DNA of 8,859 nucleotides from DASYYE01 sp035946955 (lineage in GTDB: Bacteria > Actinomycetota > Actinomycetes > Streptosporangiales > Streptosporangiaceae), in NCBI GenBank assembly GCA_035946955.1, contig DASYYE010000323.1, positions 1 through 8,859 on the forward strand, read 5' to 3'. A program made the position numbers and the translations under genes. The first letter of the stretch is position 1; each line of letters begins with the position of its first letter. Shown piece by piece: positions 1 to 5,884 of this stretch. The notes below the pieces were generated by a model, which saw nothing but the letters and a program-made list of their open reading frames with translations, had not been told where the DNA came from and made no database searches.

Positions 1-1
1 A

Positions 2-796
2 GCAGGCCTGTACGTGGCCGATCTGGTGGGGGCCGGCCGGAGCGGGACCGACGCGCTGACCCAGGTGCTGTTCTGCGCGGTGCTCGCGGCGATGGCGTTG
101 TGCATGCGGCAGGCCGGGCAGGCCACCGACCGGGCCGAACTACTGCTCGCCCAGCTCGAGGACGCGCGCGAGGCGGAGGCGGCGGCTGCGGCGCTGGCCG
201 AGCGCACCCGGATCGCACAGGATCTCCACGACGTGCTCGCCCAGTCGCTGTCCGGCCTGGCCATCCAGCTAGAAGCGGCACACCGGATGTCCCGCCGTCC
301 GCAGACAGATGTGTGTCTACGCGAGGTGATCGAACGCTCCGGGCGTCTGGTCAAGGAGGGCTTGGCCGACGCGCGCCGCGCTGTCGGCGCGTTGCGCGGC
401 GAGGGTGTGCCGACCGTGGGCCGGCTCGCCGAGCTCATCGAGCGCTATCGGTCCGACCTCGGCCTCGACGTCACATTGACGACCATCGGACCCGAACGGG
501 AACTGCCGGCCGACGCCGGAATGGCCCTTTACCGCGGCGCACAGGAAGCGCTCACGAATGTCGTGCGCTACGCGCAGGGGGCGAAGGTACTGGTCACCAT
601 GCACTATGACGAGGGTGTGACGGTCTTGACGGTCGAGGACCGGCGCCCGATGGCCGACCTGGCTTCCGTCCCGGTAGCCACGGGCTCGGGCCTGGGGCTG
701 GTCGGGTTGCGCGAACGGCTGGCGGAGGCCGGCGGGAGAGCGAGCGTGGGCCCGACGATGCAGGGGTGGATCGTGCGGATGGAGGTCCGAGCGTGA
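2..796 (+). CDS. Sensor histidine kinase of a NarL-type two-component system (5' truncated)
   Basis: The frame is open from the left edge, so the N-terminus is missing. The first GTG (14) is only an internal candidate. Residues below count from that GTG. One hydrophobic segment at about 14-31 looks like the last membrane helix. An alanine/glutamate-rich coiled coil (about 38-65) leads to the HisKA_3 dimerisation helix with the motif ERTRIAQDLHD. His72 (codon 227-229) is the expected phospho-acceptor. A C-terminal HATPase_c domain follows, with N-box EALTNVVRYA and G2-type motif GSGLGLVGLRERL. The usual G1 motif (DxGxG) is replaced by VEDRRP, as in some actinobacterial members of this family. 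By family knowledge it autophosphorylates on His and passes phosphate to the regulator that overlaps its stop. The signal sensed is unknown because the sensor region lies outside the window. Confidence 0.93.
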   Translation, partial: AGLYVADLVGAGRSGTDALTQVLFCAVLAAMALCMRQAGQATDRAELLLAQLEDAREAEAAAAALAERTRIAQDLHDVLAQSLSGLAIQLEAAHRMSRRPQTDVCLREVIERSGRLVKEGLADARRAVGALRGEGVPTVGRLAELIERYRSDLGLDVTLTTIGPERELPADAGMALYRGAQEALTNVVRYAQGAKVLVTMHYDEGVTVLTVEDRRPMADLASVPVATGSGLGLVGLRERLAEAGGRASVGPTMQGWIVRMEVRA

Positions 797-1488
797 CCGA
801 GGCTCGCGGGGCGATCAGGGTACTGGTCGCTGACGACCAGCGTGTGGTGCGCGACGGGCTGGTGCTGCTCCTCGGGATGCTCGAGGGGATCGAGGTCATC
901 GGAGCGGCCCGGGACGGTGCCGAGGCGGTTCGGCTGGCAGGGGAGCTGCGGCCCGATGTGGTGCTGATGGACTTGGCCATGCCCGTGCTCGACGGGACCG
1001 CCGCGACCGCGGCTCTCCGCGAGCGCCTGCCAGGGTGCGCGGTGCTGGTGCTGACCACATACGCGGACGATAACTCGGTCTTCCCGGCGCTGCGGGCCGG
1101 GGCGCACGGCTATCTGACCAAGGACGCTGACAGCGATCAGGTGGAGGCCGCGATCCGCAACGTCCACGAAGGGCGTACCTTTCTCGATCCGGTCATCCAA
1201 GGCCGCCTGGTCGCCGCGGCCCTTGAGTCGCAGGCCGGTGCGGCCGAGCCAAGCGGCAACGACCAAGAGGCGGACGAGCTGCCGGACGGGCTGACCCCGC
1301 GCGAGGCGGAGGTGCTCGCCCTGATCGCCGACGGCCTGTCCAACACCCAGATCTGCGTGCGTCTCACGGTCAGCCACGCGACTGTCAAGACGCATGTCAA
1401 CCGGATCTTCGCGAAGATCGGCGCGCGCGACCGCGCCCAAGCGGTGCGATACGCCTACCGCAACAATCTCGCGGGCCCTGCAGACTGA
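793..1488 (+). CDS. NarL/FixJ (LuxR-type) response regulator
   Basis: This is a 231-aa DNA-binding response regulator and the partner of the preceding kinase. The start chosen is GTG 793, which overlaps the kinase stop (GTGA) and has GGAGG at 781-785, seven bases upstream. A longer reading from GTG 766 would lie inside the kinase gene and lacks such a site. The receiver domain spans about residues 8-125: acidic pair Asp14/Asp15, phospho-acceptor Asp60 (motif VLMDLAMP), Thr88 and Lys110. A linker at 145-164 joins a LuxR-type helix-turn-helix at about 166-226 (LTPREAEVLALIADGLSN, then VSHATVKTHVNRI). Every key receiver residue is present. The overlap implies translational coupling and roughly equal amounts of the two proteins. 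The regulated genes cannot be told from sequence. No other operon member follows, only gene debris. Confidence 0.96.
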   Translation: MTEARGAIRVLVADDQRVVRDGLVLLLGMLEGIEVIGAARDGAEAVRLAGELRPDVVLMDLAMPVLDGTAATAALRERLPGCAVLVLTTYADDNSVFPALRAGAHGYLTKDADSDQVEAAIRNVHEGRTFLDPVIQGRLVAAALESQAGAAEPSGNDQEADELPDGLTPREAEVLALIADGLSNTQICVRLTVSHATVKTHVNRIFAKIGARDRAQAVRYAYRNNLAGPAD

Positions 1489-1560
1489 GTATGGGATAGT
1501 CATGAACTCTGCGACACACACTGCCCGGCCTGCTGCGCGATCATCCGGCCAGCGTTTTAC

Positions 1561-1575
1561 GACCTGCTGCAGGTC
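1561..1575. terminator. Short perfect hairpin after the response regulator
   Basis: GACCTG and CAGGTC pair perfectly around a three-base loop, 73 bases after the response-regulator stop, with TTTTA just before it and no T-run after. It could be a weak terminator of the two-component operon or part of the neighbouring transposase remnant. The six-base stem is short enough to be chance. Confidence 0.22.
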
Positions 1576-1576
1576 T

Positions 1577-1790
1577 TCAAGCTCTCGCTGGCTCGCTGTA
1601 CTCATCCAGAACTGCGCACAGGTGCCTCGGCCCGGTGATCAGCATCCGGTCGGTGACCTCGGCCCGGGTTGTTCACACCCAGCGCTCCGCATAAGCGTCC
1701 CCCCGTGGGGTGCGCGGCGGGATCCTCATCACCTCGCTGAACGGCCGACAGCCGTGCCGCGGGGTCGCGGGGCACCACAGCAGCACCGCC
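1577..1790 (-). pseudogene. Degenerate DDE transposase/integrase remnant (IS3/IS481-like)
   Basis: Minus-strand fragments match the C-terminal half of the integrase core (rve) in order, but in different frames. Around 1790-1730 a frame gives PRDPAARLSAV, where the family has its RDRDxKFT stretch. The next frame gives FSEVMRIPPRTPRGDAYAER then WV and a stop at about 1671. A third frame resumes with RAEVTDRMLITGPRHL and CAVLDEY, then stops at 1577-1579. Intact relatives read RIPPRTPRANxxAERxVxTVRxECxDRxLIxxxRHLxxVLxEY, followed by HYNxHRPH, which is absent. At least two frameshifts, plus loss of the N-terminal helix-turn-helix and both ends, make this a dead relic. No terminal inverted repeats or target duplication could be recognised. 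Assignment to IS3 versus IS481 type is uncertain. Confidence 0.72.
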
Positions 1791-1836
1791 GTCTGCCGAT
1801 ACCACGCCCGCGACGCCACGCGGGCACTGGCCAACC

Positions 1837-1851
1837 CCAGGCTCAGCCTGG
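1837..1851. repeat. Perfect 15-bp palindrome
   Basis: CCAGGCT and AGCCTGG flank a single central C. It lies in non-coding debris about 45 bases before the strong purine-rich ribosome-binding site at 1891-1904. It could be a regulator half-site pair or a hairpin left from a lost gene. There is no functional evidence. Confidence 0.3.
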
Positions 1852-1911
1852 CATGACCAAACGGACACCACGTCACCATGCCGAGGCCCTGGGGAGGAGG
1901 GGGACCACACG

Positions 1912-2029
1912 ATGGGAGCACGCAGTGCTGCCACTCCGATATCGAGAGCGCGTCGACTTCGCTGAGCTGGGGCGCAGATCCGACGCCGCGGCACGGCAAT
2001 TGCGGGCGCTTGGCGTCGAGCCGGGCGTT
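1912..2029 (+). pseudogene. N-terminal remnant of an AMP-binding (acyl-CoA ligase-like) enzyme
   Basis: A strong purine-rich ribosome-binding site (1891-1904) sits eight bases before ATG 1912, but that frame stops after 17 codons at 1963-1965. From about 1925 the next frame reads VLPLRYRERVDFAELGRRSD, then AAARQLRALGVEPG, ending about 2027. This matches the opening of AMP-dependent ligases and adenylation domains (xxVTFAELxRRxxxLAxALRAxGVxPGD). The simplest reading is a gene that started at ATG 1912, took a frameshift within the first ten codons, and was cut just after its first conserved block. The rest (P-loop, A3-A10 motifs, some 450 residues) is absent. The substrate cannot be guessed. 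A chance match is possible because the recognisable stretch is only about 30 residues. Confidence 0.5.
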
Positions 2030-2132
2030 ACGGCAAGTACAACGTCTACCCGTCTGTGCCATCCAAGACCTGGGACGTGAAAACGGCCATAACGGCCAGC
2101 GTCACGCTGCTAGCACCCGGTGGTCTCGGCAT

Positions 2133-2597
2133 TCACCCGGACTCCTGGGTGGGCGTAGCCGGTGGCCAGTGAGCGGGCGACCAGTCCCCCTCTGGGTCCG
2201 TGGTCTGCCCCACTTCGATCAGATGACCGTCGGGGTCGCGGATGTAGCAGCGCTTCTCGTACTGGTGCTGTTTCGGCGGCGTCAGGAACTGGGCACCCCG
2301 GGCGCTCCATTCGGCGTACACGGCCTCGATGTCTTTGACCCGGATGTTGAGGAAGCTGCTGACCCGGTCGGGATCACGTGGCGCCTCCAGGGTGACCGCC
2401 GGCTTGTCGTCGGTCGGGCCTCCGCCGACATTGATGATGATCCAGCTGTTGGACAGCGCGACATAGGTCACCTCTCCGGCGAAGACCACCCTGCCGCCGA
2501 GTACTTCGGTGTAGAAGCGCCGAGAGCGCTCGACATCGTCGGAGACGATGAAGTGGGCCAGCACAATTCCCTCTGGGGGCGGTGGGAGCCCGGTCAT
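2133..2597 (-). CDS. VOC family (glyoxalase/bleomycin-resistance fold) enzyme
   Basis: The gene encodes 154 aa, slightly longer than a single two-module VOC domain. The start ATG (2595-2597) has GGAGG (2604-2608) six bases upstream. The first beta-alpha-beta-beta-beta module begins IVLAHFIVSDDVERSRRFYT and the second has FLNIRVKDIEAVYAEWSARG, ending in CYIRDPDGHLIEVGQ. His15 and Glu128 sit where family members bind a divalent metal. Such proteins catalyse isomerisation, ring cleavage or drug sequestration, and the reaction here cannot be assigned. A polar tail after residue 131 (DPEGDWSPAHWPP) may be disordered. It is the only intact gene between the two-component pair and the first oxidoreductase, and its neighbours are debris. 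No operon partner is visible. Confidence 0.92.
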   Translation of the reverse strand: MTGLPPPPEGIVLAHFIVSDDVERSRRFYTEVLGGRVVFAGEVTYVALSNSWIIINVGGGPTDDKPAVTLEAPRDPDRVSSFLNIRVKDIEAVYAEWSARGAQFLTPPKQHQYEKRCYIRDPDGHLIEVGQTTDPEGDWSPAHWPPATPTQESG

Positions 2598-2731
2598 CTG
2601 GCACCTCCACTGGCTGGGGCTGGCACCCCGCTTACGACGGGGCCTGCAGCCGAAGTTATGGTCGGCGACGGTGCGGGTCGACGCTCAGGATGGGCGCCGT
2701 ACAGTTCTCTCCCGGCGCCCGTACCGCTTGG

Positions 2732-2971
2732 TCAAGAAGCTGGCCAGCAAGACGGTGGTGGTCTTCGGTGAATAAAGTTGCCGCCGCGCGGCCGCGTCGT
2801 CAGCGCCACCGTCTGACGAGCGACGGCCCCAGCGTCATCGGACCAGGTGAGCGGCACTATGCCGAGCGCGCCGGCATTCGAGACCGCTGCGGTCAGTCGC
2901 GGAACGGCGGCCAGTGGTGCCTGGACGGCCGGCCGCTCAATCCCCAGCGCCTGACACACAGCAGTGCTCAC
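2732..2971 (-). pseudogene. Truncated nitronate monooxygenase (2-nitropropane dioxygenase-like)
   Basis: From GTG 2969-2971 the frame reads STAVCQALGIERPAVQAPLA, then LTAAVSNAGALGIVP and ALTTRPRGGNF. This is the start of the FMN-binding TIM barrel of nitronate monooxygenases (LGIxxPIVQAPM, AAVSNAGGLG, TxRPFGVN). The match ends at the GGNF codons (about 2774), followed by an unrelated tail and a stop at 2732. Intact members are about 320-360 aa, so some three quarters, including the catalytic His and most FMN contacts, is missing. A second minus-strand frame (2656-2777) continues with FTEDHHRLAGQLLDQAVRA. That could be a frameshifted continuation (family: xxxDxHxRLxxxLExGVRV), but its third codon positions are poor in G/C. 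No convincing ribosome-binding site precedes the start. Very likely a dead fragment. Confidence 0.72.
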
Positions 2972-3350
2972 GAGCCACGGTGTACCCGCGGAGACATCTG
3001 GCGACACCAACCAGGATCACCCCCGGCGTTACCGGCAACCACCGGCGCGGATCTCGCTCGTGGCGGCACGCAGGTCATGCCTTCGATGCTGCGGCGCACT
3101 GGCCCCTGCCGGCGTTGGCAGCGCAGCATCCGGCCGGGGCGGTTTGAGGCAAGCGAGTGGGCGGGCACGATCTGATCAGCCAGCCCGGGCTGGTAACCCC
3201 GGTGAGCCCGAGCGTGCCCGCGAAGTGATCTGGCATGTCTGCGCCAGTGTGAAAGCGGCGGTTGGGGTGCAGTTGCCGCCGAGGCGATGGCGCACCAGGC
3301 GTCCCGGAGGGGCGCGTCAGAACCTGAATTCGTCGCAGGAGGGAACCGTT
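2972..3350. other. Non-coding stretch before the first oxidoreductase
   Basis: No supported gene. Open frames here are short or extend neighbouring genes and lack ribosome-binding sites and family motifs. It holds a perfect palindrome at 3180-3193 and the ribosome-binding site of the following gene at 3337-3343. No promoter for that gene could be picked with confidence. Confidence 0.5.
3180..3193. repeat. Perfect 14-bp palindrome upstream of the oxidoreductase
   Basis: CCAGCCCGGGCTGG is its own reverse complement, with a second small palindrome TGATCA at 3173-3178. It lies about 160 bases before the start at 3351. It could be an operator for that gene or a hairpin from older sequence. Palindromes of this base composition also arise by chance in such GC-rich DNA. 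Confidence 0.3.
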
Positions 3351-4274
3351 GTGCAAGCCATCACCGTACGAGACCGTGCCGCCGGTGCCGCCGGGCTCAC
3401 GCTGTCTGACATCCCCCACCCCCACGCTGCCGAAAACGACGTGATCGTGCGCGTCTACGCGGCCGGGTTCACCCCGGGGGAACTGGGCTGGCCGGGCACG
3501 TGGACCGACCGCGCCGGCCACGACCGGACCCCGAGCGTGCCCGGACACGAGCTGTCGGGTGTTGTCAGCGAGCTGGGCTATGGCACCACCGGCCTGACCA
3601 TGGGCCAGCGGGTGTTCGGGCTGGCCGACTGGACCCGCGACGGGTCGCTGGCCGAGTACACCGCAGTTGAGGCCCGCAACCTCGCCCCGCTCCCGGCCGG
3701 CATCGACCACACCGTGGCCGCCGCCTTGCCCATCTCCGGGCTGACCGCCTGGCAGGGCCTGTTCGACCACGCCCACCTCAAGACCGGCCAGACCGTCCTG
3801 ATCCACGGTGCCGCGGGCGGCGTCGGGTCGATCGCGGTGCAGCTCGCCCGCGAGCTGGGCGCCCGCGTGGTCGGCACCGGCCGTGCCGCAGACCGGGATG
3901 CCGTCCTCGGCCTGGGTGCGGACGCGTTCGTAGACCTGCAGGCCGACCGGCTAGAGGACGTCGGCGAGGTCGACGTCGCGTTCGACGTGATCGGCGGCGA
4001 GGTCGCCGAACGCTCGGCCCCGCTGGTACGCGTCGGCGGCACGCTGGTCACGACCGTCGGACCGCCGAAGGTCCGGCCCGCCGACGGCCGGGCGGTCTTC
4101 TTCGTCGTCGAGCCGGACCGGTTCCGGCTGGCGGACCTCGCCGAGCGGGTGCGGTCCGGGCGGCTGAACCCGATCATCGGGGCCGTACGGCCGCTCGCTG
4201 AGGTGCCGTCCGCGTTCGCCCCTGACCGCCGGATGCCCGGCAAGACGATCATCCGGGTCACGCAAGGCGGATAA
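3351..4274 (+). CDS. NADP-dependent oxidoreductase, MDR/quinone-reductase type
   Basis: The protein has 307 aa from GTG 3351, with AGGAGGG (3337-3343) seven bases upstream. Reading further upstream in frame gives an arginine/proline-rich, non-family sequence, so that extension is rejected. The N-terminal GroES-like domain (1-125) carries VIVRVYAAGFTPGEL and PSVPGHELSG. The nucleotide-binding Rossmann domain (about 125-270) has the signature VLIHGAAGGVGSIAVQLARE at 149-168, and the C-terminus ends MPGKTIIRV. Structural and catalytic zinc cysteines are absent, as in zeta-crystallin/quinone oxidoreductases. These reduce quinones or activated double bonds with NADPH, and the substrate here is unknown. 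The gene converges on a second member of the same superfamily (4533-5435). The two share fold and motifs but are clearly different in sequence, so they are not a recent duplication. Confidence 0.95.
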   Translation: MQAITVRDRAAGAAGLTLSDIPHPHAAENDVIVRVYAAGFTPGELGWPGTWTDRAGHDRTPSVPGHELSGVVSELGYGTTGLTMGQRVFGLADWTRDGSLAEYTAVEARNLAPLPAGIDHTVAAALPISGLTAWQGLFDHAHLKTGQTVLIHGAAGGVGSIAVQLARELGARVVGTGRAADRDAVLGLGADAFVDLQADRLEDVGEVDVAFDVIGGEVAERSAPLVRVGGTLVTTVGPPKVRPADGRAVFFVVEPDRFRLADLAERVRSGRLNPIIGAVRPLAEVPSAFAPDRRMPGKTIIRVTQGG

Positions 4275-4296
4275 CCGAAGGCAGATAACCGGTCAG

Positions 4297-4347
4297 CCGG
4301 CGGGCCGGTCTGGGCGACCTGACCGGCGGGCCGGTCTGGGCGACCTG
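4297..4347. repeat. Two 25-bp identical units in tandem (26-bp period) with internal hairpins
   Basis: The units 4297-4321 and 4323-4347 are identical. Each contains CCGGCGGGCCGG, and the second forms GACCGGC/GCCGGTC (4321-4336) around two bases. The array lies 22 bases after the stop of the + oxidoreductase and 186 bases beyond the stop of the convergent - gene. A GATAACC motif is also repeated just before it (around 4270 and 4284). It could act as a terminator between the convergent genes. No T-run follows, which is common for actinobacterial terminators. Confidence 0.7.
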
Positions 4348-4532
4348 CTCGTGCGCGCCGACCCACCCCCGCGATGGCGAGGGTCAAGATCGCTCTACGC
4401 CGACGCCCCGGTCTGCGATGGGCTGGGGACTTGGCCGTGATTGACCTGGTCATGATCGGGTTCGTCCACGGCCCTCCGCCGCCCGCTCCGGTCCCTTGGC
4501 GGATGGCGACCACCGGCGTCGCCGGCACCGTC

Positions 4533-5435
4533 TCAGCCGACCAGCAAAATGAGCTTCCCGCGCACGTGACCGTTCTCGCTGACGCGGTGCGCCTCCGCGA
4601 TCTCGGCGAGCGGGAAGGTCTGCGCGACTGGGAGCGAGAAGCGCCCGGACTCGATCAGCTCGCCGATCTCGGCGAGCGCGTGGACCGCGCGGCCGGTGTC
4701 CCCGCTGCTGAACCTCACCCCGTGCTCCCGCACGCCGCCGAAGTCGGCGATCGTCACGACGTGCTCCGGGCCGCCGGCGAGCTCGATGAGCTCGGGCAGG
4801 ACGCCGCTCCCGGCGACGTCGAGCGCGGCGTCAACACCGTCAGGCGCGAGCTCGCGAACCCGCCCGGTGAGGCTCTCACCGTAGGCGACGGGCTCGGCCG
4901 CCAGCGAGCGAAGGTAGCCGTGGTTGACCGGACTGGCGGTGCCGATCACGCGGGCACCGCGCACCACGGCGAGCTGGACCGCGGCGCTGCCGACGCTTCC
5001 GGAGGCGCCGTTGATGAGCAGCGTGCTGCCGCTCCCCGCGCCGAGCTGGCCGAGCGCGCGCGTGGCCGTCTCGATGGCCGCCGGCAGCGCGGCAGCGCCG
5101 GGGAAGTCAAGCGACGGCGGGATCAGCGCATAGTGGGACAGCACCGCCAGCTCGGCCTGGGCTGCCCCCTCGGCGGACAAGCCAAACACGCGATCCCCGG
5201 CGGCCACGTCCGCGACGCCCTCGCCGAGCTCGTCGACGACGCCTGCCGCCTCGTGGCCCAGGGTCTGCGGGAGCCCCCCATCCATCAGGCCCTTGCGCTT
5301 CTTCCAGTCGCTCGGGTTGACACCGGCCGCACGTACCCTAATCCGGACCTGGCCGGAACCCGGATGCGGATCGGGGAGATCCACGATCTCGAGGACCTCC
5401 GGGCCCCCGAACTGGCTGAAACGGACCGCCTTCAT
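4533..5435 (-). CDS. NADP-dependent oxidoreductase, zinc-free MDR/quinone-reductase type
   Basis: The protein has 300 aa from the second of two adjacent ATG codons (5433-5435). GGAG stands seven bases upstream of it, and the protein then begins MKAVRFSQFGGPEVLEI, the typical family start. The first ATG (5436-5438) would add one Met. The GroES-like domain has VRIRVRAAGVNPSDWKKRKG and LPQTLGHEAAGVVDELGEGV. The Rossmann domain has LLINGASGSVGSAAVQLAV (139-157), and the end reads GHVRGKLILLV. No zinc-binding cysteines are present. Relatives reduce quinones or enones with NADPH, and the exact substrate cannot be told. A SigB-like promoter candidate lies about 100 bases upstream (5533-5556). The gene runs towards the other oxidoreductase, and the two may cover related redox or electrophile stresses (inference). 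Confidence 0.95.
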   Translation of the reverse strand: MKAVRFSQFGGPEVLEIVDLPDPHPGSGQVRIRVRAAGVNPSDWKKRKGLMDGGLPQTLGHEAAGVVDELGEGVADVAAGDRVFGLSAEGAAQAELAVLSHYALIPPSLDFPGAAALPAAIETATRALGQLGAGSGSTLLINGASGSVGSAAVQLAVVRGARVIGTASPVNHGYLRSLAAEPVAYGESLTGRVRELAPDGVDAALDVAGSGVLPELIELAGGPEHVVTIADFGGVREHGVRFSSGDTGRAVHALAEIGELIESGRFSLPVAQTFPLAEIAEAHRVSENGHVRGKLILLVG

Positions 5436-5532
5436 CATTTGCTCCGATCCCCGCGCGGGACCATCGCCGCGATTGCTGACACTGAGGACCATGAGCGGAG
5501 GATCGTCGGCATGGCCGGAGCGCACATAACCT

Positions 5533-5556
5533 ATACCCAGGCTCGCGAGGGCGAAC
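5533..5556 (-). promoter_or_regulatory. Candidate SigB-like (general stress) promoter for the second oxidoreductase
   Basis: On the minus strand GTTC (5556-5553) and GGGTAT (5538-5533) are 14 bases apart. This is one base off the Streptomyces SigB-type consensus GTTT-N14-16-GGGTAT. Transcription would start near 5525, giving a leader of about 90 bases. The same place also contains TAGGTT, an acceptable vegetative -10 box. The motif is short, so this is a hypothesis. Confidence 0.35.
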
Positions 5557-5589
5557 ATGCCTGGGTTGACAGGCTGCGGGCCGCGCTGG

Positions 5590-5786
5590 TCAGAGCCCGA
5601 TCATTTTGGTGCAAGGGATGCTGAGCCGCTGCATGTGCGAGCGGAAGTCGACCGTGACAGCGGTCCCCCCTCCACGCTGATGATCTTGCCGAGGCCGTAC
5701 TTTTCGTGGGTCACCAAGTCCTGAGGCTGTAGGTCACGGCGGGGCGGGCAGGAGTCTCGGGGACGTTGAAAGGGCTTCCTGGCAGG
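5590..5786 (-). pseudogene. Frameshifted small gene resembling the PcrA/UvrD C-terminal domain
   Basis: The upstream frame, open from 5786, contains RKPFQRPRDS and then QDLVTHEKYGLGKIISVEGG, where it reaches the C6 run at 5665-5670 (G6 in the coding sense). Moving one base gives TAVTVDFRSHMQRLSIPCTK followed by MIGL and a stop at 5590-5592. Together they match the small beta-barrel tail of PcrA/UvrD helicases and stand-alone actinobacterial proteins (DxVTHDxYGLGxVVxVEG, xxVDFGSxxxRI, AKLxKL). A seventh G would restore one continuous frame, so the break is a single-base loss in a homopolymer, either a real mutation or a sequencing error. No clear start codon or ribosome-binding site was found, so the 5' end is open. 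The role of the stand-alone domain is not established. Confidence 0.65.
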
Positions 5787-5884
5787 TTACGCCGGGATCC
5801 GGCGCGGGAATGGCTCATCACTGCCCAGCATGCGCTTGTCTCGCCGTCGTGTGGGCGGGTGGGCCTGCTGGCGTGTTTGCGGGT

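Noticed and set aside
766..792. Earlier GTG start for the response regulator
   Set aside because: It lies inside the kinase gene without a ribosome-binding site. GTG 793 has GGAGG at seven bases and overlaps the kinase stop.
604..1605. Long minus-strand ORF (333 codons) opposite the kinase and response regulator
   Set aside because: It is antisense to two genes with full family motifs, has no ribosome-binding site, and is Arg/Pro/Ala-rich in the way of GC-rich shadow frames.
1878..2771. 297-codon plus-strand ORF across the VOC gene
   Set aside because: It is antisense to a well-supported VOC enzyme. The only gene-like plus-strand pieces nearby are in other frames.
2964..3350. N-terminal extension of the first oxidoreductase from ATG 2964
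   Set aside because: The added 129 residues are not family-like, and a strong ribosome-binding site at 3337-3343 sets the start at GTG 3351.
3578..4528. 316-codon minus-strand ORF opposite the first oxidoreductase
   Set aside because: Low-complexity Arg/Ser/Pro/Ala sequence typical of an antisense frame, with no start signal.
4374..5624. 416-codon plus-strand ORF opposite the second oxidoreductase
   Set aside because: Its reading mirrors the oxidoreductase codons and has no recognisable domain. The minus-strand gene has a proper start and complete MDR motifs.
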